Below are positions 58,801 through 64,000 of a stretch of 64,000 bases of DNA, piece after piece. The notes beneath the pieces are model-generated. The model had not been told where the DNA came from. It saw only the letters and a list, made by a program, of their open reading frames with translations, and made no database searches. The DNA is from AC-43 sp963728855 (GTDB taxonomy: Bacteria > Actinomycetota > Actinomycetes > Mycobacteriales > Micromonosporaceae), in contig CAVSLN010000001.1 of the NCBI GenBank assembly GCA_963728855.1, positions 620,001 through 684,000 of the forward strand, read 5' to 3'. A program made the translations under genes and the position numbers. Positions within the stretch are counted from its first letter, which is position 1. Every line of letters begins with the position of its first letter.

Positions 58801-61800
58801 AGCCCGACCCGACACCCGTCGTGGCCTCGACCGGTGGTGGGGTGGACCGTGATCGGGCCTCCAGCCGCCCCGCGTTCAAGCTGGGCCCCGAGGTAGCGAT
58901 CCCCATGGCCGGTGTGGGGGGAGTCGGGTCTGGGTTGGGGCCGGTTGCGGTGCCGGGGACGCGGGCTGAGGTGGATGGTCTGCCGCCGGAGGAGTTGTCG
59001 GTAGGGGCGGCGCCGGTGGGGCGCCCGCCGGTGGGCGGCACAGGTATGGAGTTCGTATCGTGTGCGGGGTGGTGGGAGCGGCCGGTGCTGGCGGTGACTC
59101 GTACCCATCCGTTGGTGGTGTCGGGTTGGGGCCTGACGGATCCGTCGGAGTTCGTGGGCCTGTATGAGGGGCGGCTCGGTGGGTTGCCGAGGGTGGGCGA
59201 CCACATCGTCGGGGCGTACCCGCCGGTGGGTGTTGACATGGCGGGGCTGGTTACCGACCCGGAGGTTGGTTCGCCGGACGTGGTGGTGGCGGGAGGGGTG
59301 CATGAGTCGTTCGTGGGCGGTGCGTACTCGGTGCTGGAGGTGGCCGGCGGGGTGGTCACGGTGGTGTGGCGGCCGGCGGCCCGGTTCGGTGGAAAGGCGT
59401 TGCTGGGCCGGTCGGTCGACGCGCGGGCGGAGGTTCTGGAGCAGATCGAGGCGGCGATGGCCGGGGCCGGGTACCGCGTCGAGGTGGCCGCGCAGGAGCC
59501 GGTCAACGTCTTCGGGCTCGGGCTCGGGCTGGGCCTGGCCCGGGAGGAGATTGTGCGGGCGTACCACGAACAGGCTCGTAGCGAGGCACCCAACCTGGCT
59601 GATCCGGCTACCCGCCAGGCTGCGGCGCAGCGGCTGGCCGGCTTCCTGGCCGACGCGGCGGGGTTCCGTCGGGTCACCGTACGGGTGGAGCCGCTGAACG
59701 TCCGTGGGAGTTTCGATGCCATGAACTCGGTGCTGCGGGTCTCCGACCGACTCACCGACGTGGATGAGCTGGCCTCGACGATCCTGCATGAGATGGTCCA
59801 CGCCTGGCAGGCGTGGATGGCGGCGCGGGCGCTGGCCCACGCGGCCGGTCGCGTCGAGGTGCTGCGACGGTGGTTGCCGACACTCGATCCGCGGGTGATC
59901 GACGCGGCGATGGCCGACCCGCTGCCGCCGGACGCGCCCGGGTACGCCGCGGCCGCCGAGTGGCTGGACGTGAAGTTCGGCAGCGGCAGCGTACGCAGCC
60001 AGAGCGTCCAGTCCCTCCGCGACCTGATGGCCTCCCAGCTGGAGCGGGCCCGGGAGGCATACCGGTCCGCCGCGGCGCGGACCGGCGCTGACGCGCTTGA
60101 CCCGGACAGCCTGGCCACGTTGCGGGCCGACCGCCTGACCATGCAGCACGAGCACAACGACGTGCGCGGGCCGTATGTGCAGCTCGCCGATGAGGCTCCT
60201 GCCTTTGTGGTGGAGAGGATGCTCGCCCGGGTCGGGTCGGTCGTTCCGCGGTGGTCGCTGGAGACGGTTCCGGCGCCGCCGGAGGGCTACCAGCTGACCC
60301 GCATCCCGGCCGGGCTTTACCTGCATCGGGTCGGCGCGACGACCTCGCCGGAGGTGGGCCGGACACGGATCGAGCGGGATCGCATGGTGCTGGTGGTCGA
60401 GCCGGGGGTGAACCCACGGGTGGCCGGCGAACTGCTGTCCGCGCTGCCGCCCGGTACCGTCGTGGTCGTCGGTCCCCGGACCGCGGTGAGCCCGGAACAG
60501 ATGATGGGTCTGGTGCGCGCGTTGGCCCGCTACGGCGGCCCGGTCGTGGTGGGTGTGCCGGCAAACCGGCTCACCAGCCGACCGGCCCGCGGGGACGGGA
60601 TCGTGCCGCTGGACTTGCGGGGGTGGCCGTCGCTGCCGGAGGTGGCTACCGAGTACCGGTTCGGTGCGTCGAGCATCGCGCTGGCGTGGGATGACCTGCT
60701 GGGTGAGCCCATCCGCTCGGGGGTGTACCGGGTGAGCGATGGTTGGGTGCTGGAGTGGCGCGCCGAGGGCATCTGGGTGCACCGCGACGACCTGTCGGTG
60801 GATGCCGTGCCCGCGTCGCCCCGCCCGAGCGGGTCTTTCCGGCCCCGGATGATCGTGGGTGCCCCCGGGCAGGACACCCCCGATGAGGTGGTGGCGAAGG
60901 CGTGGGCCTGGCTGCACCTGAACCTGCCGCCAGGAACAGAGCCGGAGGTGGTGATCTACGGCGGTACGTACCACCCCGCGGCACTGCCCGCGCCCTTGCG
61001 GACCATGCTGGAGCTCCTGACGCGCGCCGAACTGGCGAGCGGCGTTCTGGACCCGGAGAACGTGGAGCAGGAGCGGCAGCGGCTCCTGGACCAGGGAAGG
61101 TTCGCACCGGCGAACGGGTGGTTCCGTACCCACGCGGAAGAGCACGCCCTGACCCGGGCAGCGTTGGTGGCCACCTACCTGAACACCGCCACCGCCACCA
61201 TCCTGCAGGACTACCTGGATCGGGGGCGCCACCAGTTGCCGGAGTCTCCGGCCGGCGCCGCGGCGGGTATCGTGACGGACTTCCTGGCCAGCGACGCGGC
61301 GCAACTGCCGGTGTTCGACGGTACGGCACGGGCGGTGCTTGCCCTGCGATGGGAGGACCTCGCGGGGCTGGGGGACGGATCCACGCTCAGCTTCGGCGTC
61401 CCGCTGGTCGCCACCGCCGGGTCGGTGGCCTACCGGCCCGGTCAGGTCCACCTGGTGGTGAACTCCCGGTCGGCGGTGGACATGGACTCGTGGCGAGAGG
61501 GTACGGTGCTGATCCGGCCCGACGCCCGGTTCACCATATCTGACCGGCAGGTCGACGAGGACGGCTCCGTCTATGTCGTGCTCGACGAGGTGCCCGGCCC
61601 CGCCTGGTCCGGCCCGACGCCAGAGGTACCGGCGTCCACGCCAGCCGTCGATCTGGACGACCTGCCACCATCGCCGAATCCCTTCCCGGATACCGACGGG
61701 ATGGACGTCATCCCAAGCGCGGCCCGGAGCGAGACCGGAGCGGCCTGCGACACGGCGCCGCGACACCCCACGCCGGAGGCGCCGCACCCGTACAGCGGGC

Positions 61801-64000
61801 CTGTCCCGGAGGTGGCCCCGGCGTCGGCTGCGCCGACCATGGCCTCGACGCAGCCGGCGCACCTCGTGCCGCTGGCGATGGCGCCGCCCGGCGATTCCAT
61901 GGCACCGGGCGACTCGACGGCGTCGGGCGATGATTATCCGGGCCCGACGGTCAGCCGCCACCGGACCGGCGCGGTCCAGCCGGCGCCACCGGTCGGCCCA
62001 TCGCGAGCAGCCGCGCTTGGCCCGTTCGGCGGTCGGCCACGATCCGACGATGCCAGCGCCTTGCGACTGCCGCTGTCCGAGGAGGGTCTACACGCGGTCG
62101 TCAGCGCATCGATGGACGCCGATGCGATTGCTGGGCCGGGAGCTGGCACGCGGACTCTGGCTGACTGTGTGACTCTGGTAGGACAGTTCATCCGGATGCT
62201 GCACCCGGATGGCTTGATCCTGGCCGGAACTGTTGATGACGTGGAGGCGGCTCGGGGGGGTGTCCGTGGCGTCCAGGCGAGTCTTGTCGCTGGGCCGGGC
62301 TGGGCTCGGGTGGATTCCTGGGAGGAGCTGGCGCGGACCGTTGAGCGCGTGAGCATGAGCGAGGGCGAGGATGGTGGGGCCACCGCGGTGGCCCTGCTGA
62401 GCTTCCCGGGGAAGCGGCAGGGCCACGTAGCGGCGGCGCACGCTACGACCGACGGCCTACGGTGGATCGACCCGAGGAAGGTGCCGGGTGGTCTGGCTTC
62501 CGTGAGTGAAGAAGCACCAGCGGCGGTCGGCCAGGCCGTTATCGGGTGGGCGGTGGTCATCGACCGGGATGGCCGGGTGGCCAAGCCGGGTCGCTGGGCC
62601 GCGCCGGCGTCGGTTGACGACGTTCAGGCGTTGACCCACCCGCCGCTGCGACACGATTTCGGCGCGATGGCTCTGGAGGTGGAGCGGCGCAACGTTCGCC
62701 TTTTCCTGCCGGACGGAAAGGACGTGCCGGTGAAAACGGTCCTGCTCAAGAGCCGCGACGGGTTGGTCCGGGTTGTCCCGGACAACGGGCTGGTCCGGGT
62801 CGGCGAGAACGGCGTGCTCTACGAGAGCCAGGAGGCTATGGCGGCGGCCGGTGTAACGGGGGACCACACGGTGTCGCATGACGGCGACTTGCCGATCTCG
62901 GTACCGGAGATGGTCACAGTGCCTTGGGGAGTCTCCGCTGAGCCGCACCGGCCTTCTCGGGCCGAGGTTCTGGCCCGCTACGACGATGTCGACCGACGCT
63001 GGGACCGAGCACCGGAAACCCGACGCAACAGTATGGAGGGCAGCGTCACGCTCGCCGAGCTGTTCCCGGATTCGGAGTACGAGATCAACCCAGCGTTCCG
63101 CGACGTGCGAGTCGTGCGGCTGGCGGACCTGTTCGCCGACGCCCCACTGTACGTGCAGCCATCGATGGGTGGTTCGTTCGGCGGCGGCGTCCTGGCTGAG
63201 CTGCAGGAACTTGATCGTGGCATTGACCCCGTCTCGGGGAACGAACCGGGGTTCCGCGCGGCGATGCGGTTCGGGCAGGAGGTCGCGATCGGCTACCTGG
63301 CCGGCAAGATTGGCTCCAGGCTGTCCATCGAGCACCTGGAGGCGCTGGCGACTGACTGGGACGTCAACAGGATCGTCGAGGTCATGGCGCTGACCTACGT
63401 GCAGCTGGCGGCCGCTCTCGACTTTGGGGCCAAGCCCGAAATCTACATGAAGTCCCGGATGGCGGTCGCTGCACGGCAGTACCTGTACCACATCTGGAGT
63501 GAGATGGGGGATCTCCAGAAATTCTTCGCGGACCGGGCCGAGGACATCCGCGAGCTGTTCAAGGAGTACTACCTGACCCTGTCGCCGGACTACGTGCGCG
63601 ACTACTACGCGCCGGACGGCCAGCCGGTCGCGGAGGTCGATCCGTGGAACGGGACCTTCTTCTACTTCGTCGACGAGCACACCTACGTCCCCATCGGCAC
63701 GGTCGGCCACCTGTTCGACGAGATTCTCCGGCCCTCACCCGCCGGGCCACGCATCGGACCGGAGGTATTCGACGTCGCACTGGCGGACTCCGGGCCGGAC
63801 CTGGACAGGTCGAGGGGCACCGGTCCGGGGGCCCCGCTGCCGCAGGGCGTGCTCGAAATGCGCAACTACGGCCGGTGGAAGTCCTACCGGCCGGGGACGT
63901 TCGGCCAGATCGACTACCCGATGATGCTGGCCTACATCGAGCGCCTGACCGAGGTGGCTCGGCGGGGTGACGCTGTCGCCCATGTCGCCCACCGGCTCTC
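55683..64000 (+). CDS. Continuation of the giant effector in a shifted frame (partial, runs off the window)
   Basis: Frame 0 is open from 55683 (TGA at 55680) to the window edge, over 2770 codons with normal third-position G/C. It begins with sensible sequence at SEARYESLIERAAELYPPG (55707 on) and continues the same module vocabulary as the upstream gene. Deleting one G of the GGGG at 55697-55700 would join the frames as MIDQVLGSFSEARYES. Content: papain-like module (Cys at 55818, His at 56058), helical module 56540-57480, LLSCG module (Cys 58434), HEMVH metallopeptidase-like domain (59787), ADP-ribosyltransferase-like fold (61310-61600), papain-like module (Cys 62166, His 62424) and a second helical module 63040-64000. 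ATG at 55794 is the only near start and has no RBS, so an independent gene is less likely. Natural frameshift, programmed shift or sequence error cannot be told apart here. Confidence 0.85.
55800..56230 (+). other. Papain-like module 4 (after the frameshift)
   Basis: LADCVARVRSFVDRAYPEG (Cys codon 55818) and DELGHALALAKT (His codon 56058), followed by AAFIDPQGRVTEP. The same module with LADCVTLVGQFIRML occurs at about 62150, and the sequences after both (VPEIVSVPF / VPEMVTVPW) match too. Confidence 0.66.
58100..58740 (+). other. LLSCG ('lonely Cys'-like) module 2
   Basis: LWLDERTEVVVYRAPGG opens the module, ATVVLLSCGSPLADSF holds the Cys (58434), and WDTVNDEVGGEVHPLGAF closes it, matching WDVVNDEIEGVSRPFGGI of module 1 about 11 kb upstream. 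A short RGRGRGLGRG tract at about 57965-57995 lies before it. Confidence 0.62.
59040..59900 (+). other. HEMVH zinc-metallopeptidase-like domain
   Basis: ELASTILHEMVHAWQAWMA contains HExxH (codons 59787-59801) in a hydrophobic helix with following Trp-Gln, as in many zincins. Upstream strands (FRRVTVRVEPLN, NSVLRVSDRL) fit the peptidase beta sheet. A third ligand is not certain. This is the more convincing of the two HExxH sites. Confidence 0.6.
61310..61600 (+). other. Degenerate ADP-ribosyltransferase-like fold
   Basis: FDGTARAVLALRW, then STLSFGVPLVAT (like the STS strand), then REGTVLIRPDARFTISDRQV (like ExEVLLPPGTRFxV) reproduce the order of bacterial exotoxin-type ADP-ribosyltransferases. 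At the catalytic ExE the sequence reads E-G-T, so the second Glu is missing. It is probably inactive or a structural relative. Confidence 0.4.
62150..62600 (+). other. Papain-like module 5
   Basis: LADCVTLVGQFIRMLHPDG (Cys codon 62166), RQGHVAAAH (His codon 62424) and LRWIDPRK (Asp) give the full Cys-His-Asp set. The module is the closest copy of module 4 and is followed by the same helical module. Confidence 0.68.

Noticed and set aside
58440..61961. Minus-strand open frame of 1173 codons
   Set aside because: Antisense of the frame-0 continuation of the giant gene; Arg/His/Pro-rich without motifs, and the plus strand carries HEMVH and LLSCG modules here.
55794..64000. Independent second gene starting at ATG 55794
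   Set aside because: No ribosome binding site, and coding character in this frame already begins at about 55707, upstream of that ATG; a frameshifted continuation explains more.

Overview
The window is very GC-rich, and most genes have strong G/C preference at third codon positions and stop/start overlaps of the ATGA or GTGA type. Together with a type VII secretion (T7SS/ESX) locus and very large multidomain secreted proteins, this points to a filamentous actinobacterium. A member of the Micromonosporaceae is my best inference; no rRNA or other taxonomic marker is present.

Layout. (1) 1-7428, plus strand: the end of an exopolysaccharide/surface-glycan operon. It holds the tail of a membrane protein, a polysaccharide deacetylase, two GT4 glycosyltransferases, a Wzz-like chain-length/co-polymerase protein, a CelD/FemAB-like GNAT protein, a cytochrome P450 and a GH16 glycan hydrolase. 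Every junction overlaps, so it is one translationally coupled transcription unit. (2) 7467-8865, minus: an atypical NarL-type regulator and a MazEF-type toxin-antitoxin pair. (3) 9173-14328, plus: a compact RiPP cluster of the linear azol(in)e (TOMM) kind. It contains a 41-residue precursor ending in GHSCACNSGDW, a hairpin, a fused RRE/E1-like-YcaO cyclodehydratase, a SagB-type azoline dehydrogenase and a DszC/acyl-CoA-dehydrogenase-like flavoprotein. (4) 14380-19400: a scarred region with a metallo-beta-lactamase-fold remnant, a VapBC pair, WD40 and winged-helix remnants, a LuxR regulator, a perfect 17-bp inverted repeat beside an ATPase-like remnant, an MFS exporter and a truncated second copy of the LuxR C-terminus.

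(5) 19577-33873: the T7SS locus. On the minus strand are a beta-helix/CbbX-EccA-type AAA+ fusion and a LuxR regulator. On the plus strand are a mycosin-like protein that has lost its catalytic His and Ser, a single-pass membrane protein, a fused three-ATPase EccC, two WXG100 proteins and EccD. A YxxxD-tailed helical protein (minus) and another WXG100-like protein (plus) follow. No EccB or EccE is recognisable in the window.

(6) 33983-64000 and beyond: one colossal gene. The reading frame is open for 7301 codons to 55888. Coding continues in another frame, from about 55707 to the window edge, after an apparent single-nucleotide shift. Restored, the product exceeds 10,000 residues. It carries a WXG100/CpnT-like N-terminus, a long Pro/Ala linker, five papain-like (toxin glutamine deamidase-type) modules, three tandem OmpR/PhoB-like winged helices, three OTU-like modules of which only one keeps its Cys, a TcdB/GT32-like glycosyltransferase, three roughly 480-residue repeats, two HExxH metalloprotease-like motifs, two LLSCG modules and a degenerate ADP-ribosyltransferase-like fold. 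It looks like a T7SS-exported polyenzymatic effector that grows by module duplication and partial decay. The unusual systems here are this megaprotein with its ESX apparatus, and the small azole-peptide cluster.
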